Assembly: GCF_007004735.1 (NCBI RefSeq)
Contig: NZ_ML660182.1
Location: forward strand, 62,001-126,000
Origin: Salinigranum halophilum
Lineage (GTDB): Archaea; Halobacteriota; Halobacteria; Halobacteriales; Haloferacaceae
Length of the DNA stretch: 64,000 nucleotides
Direction: 5' to 3'
Shown here piece after piece: positions 8,385 through 16,931 of the stretch (positions are counted from its first letter, which is position 1; each line of letters opens with the position of its first letter). The notes under the pieces were generated by a model, which saw nothing but the letters and a program-made list of their open reading frames with translations, was not told the origin of the DNA and did not search any database. A program made the translations under genes and the position numbers.

Positions 8385-8550
8385 GACCAGTTGATTCACC
8401 TGCACCTTTTATAAAGCCCACGAGTCGGCGCAGACGCCGGATTCAGCTTGTAGCACCGGCGTACGCGAGGGTTTGGGTCGTGCGTTCCAGCCGCTGTGGG
8501 GGAGAAAGTATATCAGTCGCGCGACCCTGTTTCAGTATAGTAACGCTTCT

Positions 8551-10704
8551 ATGAGCAACGACATGGAATCTGACGAAACTCCCCCGGAACGAGGGAGTGA
8601 AGACCACCCCGACTCGCCCTCGTCCGAGGGGACTCCACGCGAGTCTCCCGACCGGGAGGAGCCGACGGACCACGACGGTGCGGACGCTCCGCGGCGCGAG
8701 CACGGGAACGGGTCCAACGGGAGAGAGACACAGACCATCGACGACCTCGACGACCTCGGGAGCGCCGTCGACGTCGAGGTCGACGGTGAAGCCACCATCG
8801 AGGAGAACCCGTCGGAAGACGACCTTCTCGGTGGCCTCCGCATCGACTCGACGCAGGAGATCGAGGTACCGGACCGACTCGTCGACCAGGTCATCGGACA
8901 GGAGCACGCCCGCGACGTCATCCTGAAGGCCGCGAAGCAGCGCCGTCACGTGATGATGATCGGCTCGCCTGGGACCGGGAAGTCTATGCTGGCGAAGGCG
9001 ATGTCCGAACTCCTCCCGAAGGAGGAGCTACAGGACGTCCTCGTCTACCACAACCCCGACGACGGCAACAAGCCGAAGGTCCGCACCGTCCCCTCGGGGA
9101 AGGGCGACCAAATCGTCGAGGCGCACAAGGAAGAAGCGCGCAAGCGGAACCAGATGCGCTCCTTCCTGATGTGGATCATCATCGCCATCGTCCTCGGCTA
9201 CTCGCTCATCATCGCCGGGCAGATCCTGCTCGGTATCCTGGCGGCGGGTATCATCTACCTCGCGTTCCGCTACGGTTCGCGCAGCGGCGACGCGATGATT
9301 CCGAACCTCATCGTCAACAACGCCGACCAGACCACCGCGCCGTTCGAGGACGCCACGGGTGCCCACGCTGGTGCGCTGCTCGGCGACGTCCGCCACGACC
9401 CGTTCCAGTCCGGTGGGATGGAGACGCCGAGTCACGACCGTGTCGAACCCGGTGCCATCCACAAGGCGAACAAGGGTGTGCTGTTCGTCGACGAGATAAA
9501 CACCCTCGACATCCGCTCCCAGCAGCACCTCATGACGGCCATCCAGGAGGGCGAGTTCGGTATCACGGGCCAGTCCGAGCGGTCCTCGGGCGCGATGGTC
9601 CAGACCGAGCCCGTCCCGACGGACTTCGTCATGGTCGCCGCCGGGAACCTCGACGCGATGGAGAACATGCACCCCGCCCTGCGCTCGCGTATCAAGGGCT
9701 ACGGGTACGAGGTGTACATGGACGACACCATCGAGGACTCCCCCGAGATGCGGCGCAAGTACGCGCGGTTCGTCGCCCAGGAGGTCGCCAAAGACGGCCG
9801 TCTGCCCCACTTTACGGCCAACGCCGTCGAGGAGGTCATCCTCGAGGCTCGCCGCCGTGCGGGTCGGAAGGGTCACCTCACCCTCGAGTTCCGGAACCTC
9901 GGGGGATTGGTCCGCGTCGCGGGCGACATCGCCCGCTCCGAGGACGCCGAGAACACGACGCGCGATCACGTCCTCCAGGCGAAGGGTCGCGCCCGCTCCA
10001 TCGAGCAGCAGATCGCCGACGAGTACATCCAGCGGCGTAAGGACTACGAGCTCTCGGTCAACGAGGGCTTCGTCACCGGCCGCGTCAACGGCCTCGCCGT
10101 CATGGGACAGGACTCCGGAATCATGCTGCCCGTCATGGCCGAGGTCACTCCCTCGCAGGGTCCTGGCCAGGTCATCGCCACTGGGCAGCTGAAGGAGATG
10201 GCCGAAGAGTCGGTCCAGAACGTCTCCGCCATCATCAAGAAGTTCTCCGACCAGGACCTCTCCGAGATGGACGTCCACGTCCAGTTCGTCCAGACCGGAC
10301 AGCAGGGTGTCGACGGCGACTCCGCCTCCATCACCGTGGCGACGGCGGTCATCTCGGCGCTGGAAGACATCCCCGTCGACCAGGGCCTCGCGATGACTGG
10401 GTCGCTCTCGGTCCGCGGCGACGTCCTCCCCGTGGGAGGCGTCACCCACAAGATCGAGGCCGCCGCGAAGGCTGGCTGTAAGCGGGTCATCATCCCCGCC
10501 GCGAACGAGCAGGACGTGATGATCGAAGACGAGTACAAGGACATGATCGAGATCATCCCCGTCTCGCACATCAGCGAGGTCCTCGACGTCGCCCTCGAGG
10601 GCGAACCCGAGAAGGACTCGCTCGTCGACCGGCTGAAGACCATCACGGGGTCGGCACTCCCGAAGAAGGGCGTCCGCGGCCCCTCGAGCCCTAGCCCGCA
10701 GTAG
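8551..10704 (+). CDS. lonB: Membrane-anchored ATP-dependent protease LonB
   Basis: A 717-residue archaeal LonB. It has a long acidic N-terminal tail (about 1-95), Walker A GSPGTGKS (138-145), two membrane helices inserted in the AAA+ domain (about 204-239), Walker B VLFVDEINTLD (310-320), and the C-terminal protease domain. The catalytic dyad is Ser591 in GDSASITVA and Lys634 in GGVTHKIEAAAKAG. It degrades unfolded and regulatory proteins at the inner face of the membrane. The ATG at 8551 follows an AT-rich 'agtatagtaacg' promoter region. The CPBP gene starts at the base after its stop codon, so the two proteases are co-expressed. Confidence 0.96.
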   Translation: MSNDMESDETPPERGSEDHPDSPSSEGTPRESPDREEPTDHDGADAPRREHGNGSNGRETQTIDDLDDLGSAVDVEVDGEATIEENPSEDDLLGGLRIDSTQEIEVPDRLVDQVIGQEHARDVILKAAKQRRHVMMIGSPGTGKSMLAKAMSELLPKEELQDVLVYHNPDDGNKPKVRTVPSGKGDQIVEAHKEEARKRNQMRSFLMWIIIAIVLGYSLIIAGQILLGILAAGIIYLAFRYGSRSGDAMIPNLIVNNADQTTAPFEDATGAHAGALLGDVRHDPFQSGGMETPSHDRVEPGAIHKANKGVLFVDEINTLDIRSQQHLMTAIQEGEFGITGQSERSSGAMVQTEPVPTDFVMVAAGNLDAMENMHPALRSRIKGYGYEVYMDDTIEDSPEMRRKYARFVAQEVAKDGRLPHFTANAVEEVILEARRRAGRKGHLTLEFRNLGGLVRVAGDIARSEDAENTTRDHVLQAKGRARSIEQQIADEYIQRRKDYELSVNEGFVTGRVNGLAVMGQDSGIMLPVMAEVTPSQGPGQVIATGQLKEMAEESVQNVSAIIKKFSDQDLSEMDVHVQFVQTGQQGVDGDSASITVATAVISALEDIPVDQGLAMTGSLSVRGDVLPVGGVTHKIEAAAKAGCKRVIIPAANEQDVMIEDEYKDMIEIIPVSHISEVLDVALEGEPEKDSLVDRLKTITGSALPKKGVRGPSSPSPQ

Positions 10705-11526
10705 ATGCCCGACTGGGCGACGTTCGCCGGCTTCGCGGGCGTCGTCCTCGTCTTACTTCTCCTCCTCGCGCACGCGTCGAAATCCGCCGTGAGCGGTGGC
10801 ACCCCGATTCGAGGGGGCGTCGACCGGCCACAGCCCGGCTCGGTCGACCCCGCCGTCGCCGAGGTTCACGCGTCGCTCACGAACCGCGTACGCGCTACCG
10901 GACGTGGGACCGACCCGACACACGCGACGCAACCGCAGCTCTCGACGCTGGCGCTGCTCGCGAACGTCGCCGTCTCCCAGGGGGCGTTCGGGCTCTTGCT
11001 CCTCGCCGGAGGGTGGTTCACCGAGATTCCGCCCTCCGCGTTCGGCGTCACCGCACCCGTCCTCTCGGCGTCGACGCTGGGTGTCGGCGTGGTGCTCGGC
11101 GGGGTGCTCTACGCCGCCAACGAGGTCGGCGCTTCGGTCGGTGAGCGGCTCGGCATCGGCGCGGACGAGGGGCTTCGCGAGGCGCTCGCGCCGGACTCGC
11201 CAGCCGGGTGGGCCGTCCTCCTATTCCTCGTGCTCCCCATCATCGCCGGGTTCGAGGAACTCCTCTTTCGAGGGGTGCTCATCGGCGTGTTCGCTGCCGG
11301 CTTCGGCGTGTCGCCGTGGCTCCTCGCTGTCGGCTCGTCGCTCGCGTTCGCCCTCGGACACGGGGCGCAGGGTCCCGCCGGCGTCGTCGTCACCGGCGTT
11401 CTCGGATTCGTGCTCGCGGCGGCGTTCGTGCTCACGGGGAGCCTCTTCGTCGTCGTGGTCGCGCACTATCTGGTGAACGCGCTGGAGTTCGTCGTCCACG
11501 AAGGGATGGACGTCGACTGGGGCTGA
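10705..11526 (+). CDS. CPBP (Abi/CAAX-like) intramembrane metalloprotease
   Basis: A 273-residue, multi-helix membrane protein. It has the CPBP protease motif FEELLFRG (Glu184, Glu185, Arg189), His219 in FALGHGAQG and His254 in VVAHYLVNAL, which together are the metal-binding and catalytic set. The N-terminal helix is at residues 8-22. It begins at the base after the lonB stop codon, a spacing that implies one message and translational coupling. From memory, lonB and an abi gene are also linked in Haloferax. Its substrate is not known; prenyl-protein processing or membrane-protein turnover are both possible. Confidence 0.85.
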   Translation: MPDWATFAGFAGVVLVLLLLLAHASKSAVSGGTPIRGGVDRPQPGSVDPAVAEVHASLTNRVRATGRGTDPTHATQPQLSTLALLANVAVSQGAFGLLLLAGGWFTEIPPSAFGVTAPVLSASTLGVGVVLGGVLYAANEVGASVGERLGIGADEGLREALAPDSPAGWAVLLFLVLPIIAGFEELLFRGVLIGVFAAGFGVSPWLLAVGSSLAFALGHGAQGPAGVVVTGVLGFVLAAAFVLTGSLFVVVVAHYLVNALEFVVHEGMDVDWG

Positions 11527-11638
11527 CGGACGGCACACACTCCTCCGAGGCGAGGTGCCGTCGCGTCGCGGACCGCCCCGGAGCCGCGCTCACATAGCGC
11601 GGGGTGGCCACGGTCTGCGATAAGAAGTCTCGCCTCGC

Positions 11639-12100
11639 CTACGACGACTCGACGGCACGGAGCAGGCGAGCGACGGTCGGTGGCGTCGCGCCCGGCCCTT
11701 CGACCCGGTGGTCCGGGACGAACAACGGGACCGGATTCTCACGCAGCGCCGTCTCGACCGTTCTCCGGTCGTCGTCGTCCTCGGGGTCGAGACCGGCGAG
11801 ACGAGCGAGGCGTTCGACCGAGACCGTCTCGCCGTACGGGACGTTCCGCGTCGCTTCGAGTACCGACCGCTGAGCCGTCGGGATGGTAAGCGCCACCTGC
11901 ACGTCGTCGAAGTGGTCCTCCTCGCCATCGAGGTACGCCGCCACCCGGTCGAGAAGCGCGTGGTCGGTCGCGGCGTCGTCGGGCACCGCGTCGGGGAAGG
12001 AGACGCCGACGACGCGGCCGCTCGCGACGCCGATCTCGACCACGAAGTCGTCGAACGAGCGGGCAAAGATGCCCGCGTCCGTCGCCGAATCGAGAGTCAT
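11639..12100 (-). CDS. Alkyltransferase-like (MGMT-family) protein lacking the acceptor Cys
   Basis: A 153-residue protein with the fold and motifs of O6-alkylguanine-DNA alkyltransferases: [20 protein letters not shown], then an arginine-finger region, then [16 protein letters not shown]. The active-site motif of true MGMT is PCHR(V). Here residue 130 is Asp (PDHR; the codon is GAC on the coding strand), so alkyl transfer by the usual mechanism is impossible. Loss of the Cys is typical of alkyltransferase-like proteins, which flag DNA lesions for other repair. The glycine-rich stretch after HRV is also absent. The start is the ATG at 12098-12100. It is divergent from trpC and shares its upstream region. 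Confidence 0.75.
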   Translation of the reverse strand: MTLDSATDAGIFARSFDDFVVEIGVASGRVVGVSFPDAVPDDAATDHALLDRVAAYLDGEEDHFDDVQVALTIPTAQRSVLEATRNVPYGETVSVERLARLAGLDPEDDDDRRTVETALRENPVPLFVPDHRVEGPGATPPTVARLLRAVESS

Positions 12101-12207
12101 ACCCCAGGGTCGACGCCGGAGCGTCTTCAACCCCGTCCTCGTCCGCCTTGTTCGCCTCGCTCCCCTCGCACCTGCCGCATCCCGCAAGCCTTATGAACAA
12201 ATCAGTC

Positions 12208-12225
12208 CATCAGTGTACACTGATG
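12208..12225. promoter_or_regulatory. Perfect 18-bp palindrome on the trpC start, TRP-box-like operator
   Basis: CATCAGTGTACACTGATG is its own reverse complement, and its last three bases are the trpC ATG. Its centre is TGTACA, the TRP-box consensus bound by the repressor TrpY in Methanothermobacter (from memory). A TATA-like element (gccttatgaa, 12188-12197) lies just upstream, so a bound protein would cover the transcription start. Confidence 0.6.
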
Positions 12226-13026
12226 AACGATACTGGCGAGGAGATGGCTCCCGCGGTGCGCTCCATTCTGGACGCCGCCCGGGAGCGTTCTGGGGGTGAC
12301 ACCCGCGTCTCTGTGGACGCGCGGTCGTTCCCCGACGCAGTTGCGGCTGCCGAGGCCGACGGGCGGGCCCCGGTCGTCGCGGAGGTGAAGCCGACGAGTC
12401 CGACCACGGACGGGGTCGTCGATAGCGATCCGGTGGAGCTGGCACGGGAGATGGTCGCCGGTGGTGCGACCGCACTGTCGGTGCTGACCGAACCGGCGCA
12501 CTTCGGCGGTTCGGCCGACTCGTTGCGCCGAATTCGCGATGCCGTCGACGTGCCCGTGCTTCGCAAAGACTTCATCCTGCACGAGGCGCAACTGGACGTC
12601 GTCGAGGCAGACCTCGTGTTGCTCATCGCCCGGTTCTTGACGGACGACCTCTCGTCGATGGTGGACGCGGCGCGCGAGCGAGGGTTCCAGCCGCTCGTGG
12701 AGGTCCACTCCGGCGCGGAGCTTCGGCACGCGCTCGACGCGGGCGCAGCGGTCGTCGGCGTGAACAACCGCGACCTCACGCGGCTCGAGGTCGACCTGGC
12801 GACGTTCGAACGGGTCGCGCCCGACGTCCCCGACGACGTGACGCTCCTCGCGGAGAGCGGCGTCACGACGCCTGCCGACGCTCGGCGGATGCGCCGGGCC
12901 GGTGCGGACGCGCTCCTCATCGGCAGCGCCATCATGGACGGCGATGTACGTGCCAACACGGAACGGTTCGTCCGCAGCGAACGAGCGACAGAGACCGACG
13001 AGACGGACACGGAGACCACACAATGA
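12223..13026 (+). CDS. trpC: Indole-3-glycerol-phosphate synthase
   Basis: A 267-residue TIM-barrel enzyme of tryptophan synthesis. Conserved segments are [11 protein letters not shown] (substrate Lys), VPVLRKDFI (catalytic Lys), [11 protein letters not shown] (Glu), [10 protein letters not shown] and LLAESGV. I use the ATG at 12223 ([10 protein letters not shown]...), which follows the palindrome; an in-frame ATG at 12193 would add 10 residues and place the palindrome inside the gene. The stop overlaps the trpB start by 4 bp (ATGA at 13023-13026). It is the first gene of trpCBA. Confidence 0.95.
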   Translation: MNDTGEEMAPAVRSILDAARERSGGDTRVSVDARSFPDAVAAAEADGRAPVVAEVKPTSPTTDGVVDSDPVELAREMVAGGATALSVLTEPAHFGGSADSLRRIRDAVDVPVLRKDFILHEAQLDVVEADLVLLIARFLTDDLSSMVDAARERGFQPLVEVHSGAELRHALDAGAAVVGVNNRDLTRLEVDLATFERVAPDVPDDVTLLAESGVTTPADARRMRRAGADALLIGSAIMDGDVRANTERFVRSERATETDETDTETTQ

Positions 13027-14267
13027 GTACGGACACGAACGGGAAGTTCGGCGACTACGGTGGACAGTACGTGCCGGAGGCGTTGATGCCGGCGATCGAA
13101 GAGCTCACGGATGCGTACGAGCGGTACGTCCTCGAGAACGAGGACGGCTTCATGGACGAGTTCCGTTCTCGGCTGCGTGACTTCGGCGGGCGACCGACGC
13201 CGCTGCAGCGCGCGGACCGCCTCTCCGACCGCTACGACACGGAGGTGTACCTCAAGCGTGAGGACCTCCTCCACGGCGGCGCGCACAAGCTCAACAACGC
13301 CCTCGGACAGGTGCTCTTGGCGAAGTACATGGGCAAAGAGCGAATCATCGCCGAGACGGGTGCCGGCCAGCACGGGACGGCGACGGCGATGGCCGCCGCC
13401 CATCTCGACATGCCCTGTGAGATATACATGGGCACGCGCGACATCAACCGACAGCGACCCAACGTCTTCCGGATGCGGATCAACGGTGCCGAACTCAACC
13501 CGGTCACCGTGGGCCGCGGCACCCTGAAGGAGGCCATCTCCGAGACGATGCGCGACTGGGCCACCACCGTGGAGACGACTCACTACGTCATCGGCTCCGT
13601 GGTCGGGCCGCACCCGTTCCCCTCGATGGTCCGCGACTTCCAGGCGGTCATCAGCGAGGAGGCGCGGCGACAGGTCCGAGACCAGGCCGGGCGACTGCCC
13701 GACTCCGTCCTCGCCTGTGCGGGTGGCGGTTCGAACACGATGGGCACGTTCGCACACTTCGTCGACGACTCCGAGGTCGAACTGTTCGCCATCGAGGCCG
13801 GCGGGTCGTCGCTCGCCGTCGACGAAGCGGCAGGCGTCGCGCCCAACTCGGCGTCGCTGTCGACGGGGAACGAGGGAATCCTCCACGGTGCCCGGACGAA
13901 GCTCCTGCAGGACTCCAGCGGGCAGATCATGGAGTCGCACTCGGTCTCGTCGGGACTCGACTACGCCGGCGTGGGCCCGGAACTCGCCCACCTCGTCGAC
14001 ACCGACCGCGTCACGCCCGTGAACGTCGACGACGACACCGCGCTCGAGGGGTTTCACCGACTGTCGCAGATGGAAGGCATCATCCCGGCGCTGGAGACCG
14101 CCCACGCCTTCGGCTTCCTCGAAGCGCACACCGACCAGGTCGGCGACCTCACCGTGGTGAACGTCTCGGGGAGGGGGGACAAGGACCTGGAGACGGTCAT
14201 CGAGGAGACCGCGGACCGAGACATCGCGAACGCGCCCGACATGGACATGTTCGCTGGAGGGCTGTGA
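13023..14267 (+). CDS. trpB: Tryptophan synthase beta chain
   Basis: A 414-residue PLP enzyme that joins indole and serine to give tryptophan. The PLP lysine is Lys89 in [12 protein letters not shown]. The catalytic Glu lies in [10 protein letters not shown], and the phosphate-binding glycine loop is [10 protein letters not shown]. The N-terminal [19 protein letters not shown] is the classical TrpB1 signature, so this is the form that pairs with TrpA. It overlaps trpC by 4 bp and trpA by 1 bp (TGATG at 14265-14269), so the three genes are translationally coupled. Confidence 0.97.
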   Translation: MSTDTNGKFGDYGGQYVPEALMPAIEELTDAYERYVLENEDGFMDEFRSRLRDFGGRPTPLQRADRLSDRYDTEVYLKREDLLHGGAHKLNNALGQVLLAKYMGKERIIAETGAGQHGTATAMAAAHLDMPCEIYMGTRDINRQRPNVFRMRINGAELNPVTVGRGTLKEAISETMRDWATTVETTHYVIGSVVGPHPFPSMVRDFQAVISEEARRQVRDQAGRLPDSVLACAGGGSNTMGTFAHFVDDSEVELFAIEAGGSSLAVDEAAGVAPNSASLSTGNEGILHGARTKLLQDSSGQIMESHSVSSGLDYAGVGPELAHLVDTDRVTPVNVDDDTALEGFHRLSQMEGIIPALETAHAFGFLEAHTDQVGDLTVVNVSGRGDKDLETVIEETADRDIANAPDMDMFAGGL

Positions 14268-15166
14268 TGTCGGGTATCGCCGAGGCGTTCGCCGACGGCC
14301 CCGCGTTCGTCCCGTATCTCGCGGCGGGCGACCCCGACTACGAGCAGTCTCTCGAGTACGTCGAGGCGCTCGCACGCGGCGGCGCGGACATCATCGAACT
14401 CGGTCTCCCCTTCTCGGAACCGATCGCCGAGGGGCCGACCATCCAGCAGGCCATCGTCCGCTCGCTCGAAGGAGGGATGACGCCCACGCGCTTTTTCGAG
14501 TTCGTCCAGGACCTCGACGTGGACGTCCCCCTCGTCTGTATGACCTACTACAACCTCATCTACCAGTACGGGAGGAGCGAGGCGCGTCGCGCCTCGGAGA
14601 CGGCGAGCGGCGACGCCGCGAGCGAGGCCGGCACACCCGGCCCCGAGGCGTTCGTCGCGCGTGCGGCCGAGGTCGGTATCGAGGGCTTCGTGGTGCCCGA
14701 CCTCCCGGCCGAGGAGGCCGACGACCTCCGGGAGGCCTGTGACGAGTACGGACTCGACCTCGTCTTCATCGTCGCGCCGACGACGAAGGGCGACAGGCTG
14801 CGCCGCATCATGGAGCAGGTGTCGGGCTACGTCTACGTCCAGGCGCGCCTCGGGGTGACGGGCGCGCGCGACGACGTCTCCTCGCAGACGGACGAGTCGC
14901 TCGCGCGGCTCACGGAGTGGGACGTCCCGAAGGCCGTCGGCTTCGGCATCAAGACCGGCGAACACGCAGAACGCGTCGTTCGGGCCGGTGCCGACGGCGT
15001 CATCGTCGGCTCGGCGCTCGTCGACATCGTCGCCGAGGGGGCCGAACACGATGCGCCGACTGCGGACACGGCGAGCCGCCTCGAAGCGAAGGCTCGAGAG
15101 TTGAAACAGGGCGCCCTCAGCGGCAGCGAGACGGCGCAATCGACACCGCAAACGGAACGCACATAA
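14267..15166 (+). CDS. trpA: Tryptophan synthase alpha chain
   Basis: A 299-residue TIM-barrel subunit that cleaves indole-3-glycerol phosphate to indole. The first catalytic Glu is in [11 protein letters not shown]. The position of bacterial Asp60 (LADGP) reads IAEGP, a Glu in place of Asp; I believe this is usual in haloarchaea. A polar insertion of about 25 residues ([16 protein letters not shown]...) extends the loop after YYNLIYQYG. Later motifs [17 protein letters not shown] and [11 protein letters not shown] are intact. I start at the ATG at 14267. The tail after residue 270 is acidic and low in complexity. Confidence 0.95.
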   Translation: MSGIAEAFADGPAFVPYLAAGDPDYEQSLEYVEALARGGADIIELGLPFSEPIAEGPTIQQAIVRSLEGGMTPTRFFEFVQDLDVDVPLVCMTYYNLIYQYGRSEARRASETASGDAASEAGTPGPEAFVARAAEVGIEGFVVPDLPAEEADDLREACDEYGLDLVFIVAPTTKGDRLRRIMEQVSGYVYVQARLGVTGARDDVSSQTDESLARLTEWDVPKAVGFGIKTGEHAERVVRAGADGVIVGSALVDIVAEGAEHDAPTADTASRLEAKARELKQGALSGSETAQSTPQTERT

Positions 15167-15199
15167 CCACCGATTGATACAGATTCTCACACTACAACC

Positions 15200-16018
15200 A
15201 TGGACGCCGGAATCTCAGCACGACTCGACCGCATCTCGACACGCGGCAAGTACCTCATCGTCCCGATGGACCACGGCATCACGCTGGGGGCCATCAAGGG
15301 GCTGAAAGACATCGAATCGACCATCGACGGCATCACGCGCGGTGGCGCCGACGCCGTCCTGACGCAGAAAGGCATCGCCCCGCGCGTCCACGCGAACAAG
15401 AACGGCGCGGGCTACATCGTACACCTCAACGCCTCGACCAGCGTCGGCCCGGACTCGAACGACAAACGCCACACCGGGACGGTGAAAGAGGCGATTCGGG
15501 CGGGCGCAGACGCCGTCTCTTTCCACATCAACGTCGGCTCGAACTACGAACCCGACCAGATCTCCGAACTCGCGCGTGTCACCGAACAGGCGAGTGACTA
15601 CGGCATCCCGGTCCTCGCGATGGCGTACGCCCGCGGGGCCAACCTCGAAGGTGAGGACCCCGAGCACGACGCGGAGTACCTCGGCCACGCCGTCCGCCTC
15701 GCGGAGGAACTCGGTGCGGACGTGGTCAAGACGGCCTACAGCGGCGACGCCGACTCCTTCCAGCACGTCGTCGAGTCCACCCGTCTCCCGGTCGTCATCG
15801 CTGGCGGGGCGAAGGGGACCGACAGACAGACGGTCCAGAACGTCCGCGGGGCGATGGACGGCGGTGCCGCCGGCGTCTCGATGGGTCGCTCTATCTTCCA
15901 GCACGACGACCCCGAGGCGATTACGCGCGCCGTCTCGGCCATCATCCACGACGACGCCTCCGCCGACGAGGCGCTCGACGTCGCGGGCCTCTCCGAAGAG
16001 GCCGGCGCTCAGGCCTGA
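15200..16018 (+). CDS. 2-amino-3,7-dideoxy-D-threo-hept-6-ulosonate (ADH) synthase
   Basis: A 272-residue class I aldolase-type enzyme (DhnA / archaeal FBA family). It has YLIVPMDHGITLG, AVLTQKGIAPR, SFHINVGSNYE, the Schiff-base lysine region ADVVKTAYSGD and phosphate-binding VVIAGGAKGTD and GVSMGRSIFQ. In archaea lacking DAHP synthase this enzyme makes ADH, the entry compound of the alternative shikimate route. The presence of 3-dehydroquinate synthase II at 16932 supports ADH synthase over fructose-bisphosphate aldolase. It starts 33 bp after trpA, so aromatic amino-acid genes are clustered here. Confidence 0.88.
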   Translation: MDAGISARLDRISTRGKYLIVPMDHGITLGAIKGLKDIESTIDGITRGGADAVLTQKGIAPRVHANKNGAGYIVHLNASTSVGPDSNDKRHTGTVKEAIRAGADAVSFHINVGSNYEPDQISELARVTEQASDYGIPVLAMAYARGANLEGEDPEHDAEYLGHAVRLAEELGADVVKTAYSGDADSFQHVVESTRLPVVIAGGAKGTDRQTVQNVRGAMDGGAAGVSMGRSIFQHDDPEAITRAVSAIIHDDASADEALDVAGLSEEAGAQA

Positions 16019-16081
16019 CGGCGGCGTCGCTCACCGGGCCGCGACCCGCGCTGTTTTCACCGTCCCCATCGAACCGCGGCT

Positions 16082-16867
16082 GTGAACGTTACATACGACT
16101 ACGCTGACACGACGGTCGTCGTCACCGGTGCGTCCTCGGGTATCGGTCGCGCCGTCGCCCAGCGGTTCGGTTCGGCAGGTGCGACAGTCATCAACGCGGA
16201 CGTCAGACCCGACCCGAAAGACACCGACGAGACGCGCCCGACGCACGAACTCGTCGCCGAGGCTGGCGGCGTCGGTCGATACGTCGAGACCGACGTCTCG
16301 AACGTCGACGACATCGAGACCGTCGTCGAAACCGCCCGCGAGTTCGGCGGCGTCGACGTCATGGTGAACAACGCGGGTATCTTCCGCCCGGGGAACATCC
16401 TCGACCTCGACCCCGCGGACTTCGACCGGCTCCACGCGGTGAACGCGAAGGGCGTCTTCTACGGCACGCAGGTCGCGGCGAAGGACATGATCGACCGCGG
16501 GGCCGGCGGCAGCATCATCAACACGGCCTCTATCAGCGCCGAACTCGCGCAGTTCGACCACGTCCAGTACGACTCGACCAAGGGCGGCGTGAAGATGATT
16601 ACCCGCGGCGCGGCGCTCGAACTCGCCGACCACGGCATCCGCGTCAACGCTGTCGCGCCCGGCCACGTCGCCACCGAGATCAGCGAGGGCTGGTCGGAGA
16701 GTGCCCCACAGGAGGTCCGCGCGGGCGAGGTCATCAAGCACGTCCCGCTCGGCCGCGCGGCCGACCCCAAGGACGTCGCGGGCGCGTACCTCTTCCTCGC
16801 GAGCGACGACGCCGGCTACGTCACCGGCGAGACCGTGTGGGTCGACGGCGGCCTCCAGGTGTTCTGA
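16082..16867 (+). CDS. Short-chain dehydrogenase/reductase (SDR)
   Basis: A 261-residue classical SDR with GTG start. It has the NAD(P)-binding TGASSGIG (about 14-21), the NNAGI motif, catalytic Ser in INTASISAE, and YxxxK in VQYDSTKGG; the C-terminal AGYVTGETVWVDGGLQV is the usual FabG-like ending. An acidic residue after the second strand (NADVRPD) suggests NAD preference. The substrate is unknown. It sits between ADH synthase and 3-dehydroquinate synthase II with 63-64 bp gaps on both sides and in the same orientation, so a link to aromatic or sugar metabolism is possible but unproven. Confidence 0.85.
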   Translation: MNVTYDYADTTVVVTGASSGIGRAVAQRFGSAGATVINADVRPDPKDTDETRPTHELVAEAGGVGRYVETDVSNVDDIETVVETAREFGGVDVMVNNAGIFRPGNILDLDPADFDRLHAVNAKGVFYGTQVAAKDMIDRGAGGSIINTASISAELAQFDHVQYDSTKGGVKMITRGAALELADHGIRVNAVAPGHVATEISEGWSESAPQEVRAGEVIKHVPLGRAADPKDVAGAYLFLASDDAGYVTGETVWVDGGLQVF

Positions 16868-16931
16868 GGGCACCGCCGCGCTGGATGTCGGATTCGCCAC
16901 GTTCAAGCCCGCCCATCGAGTGGATTCGCCC

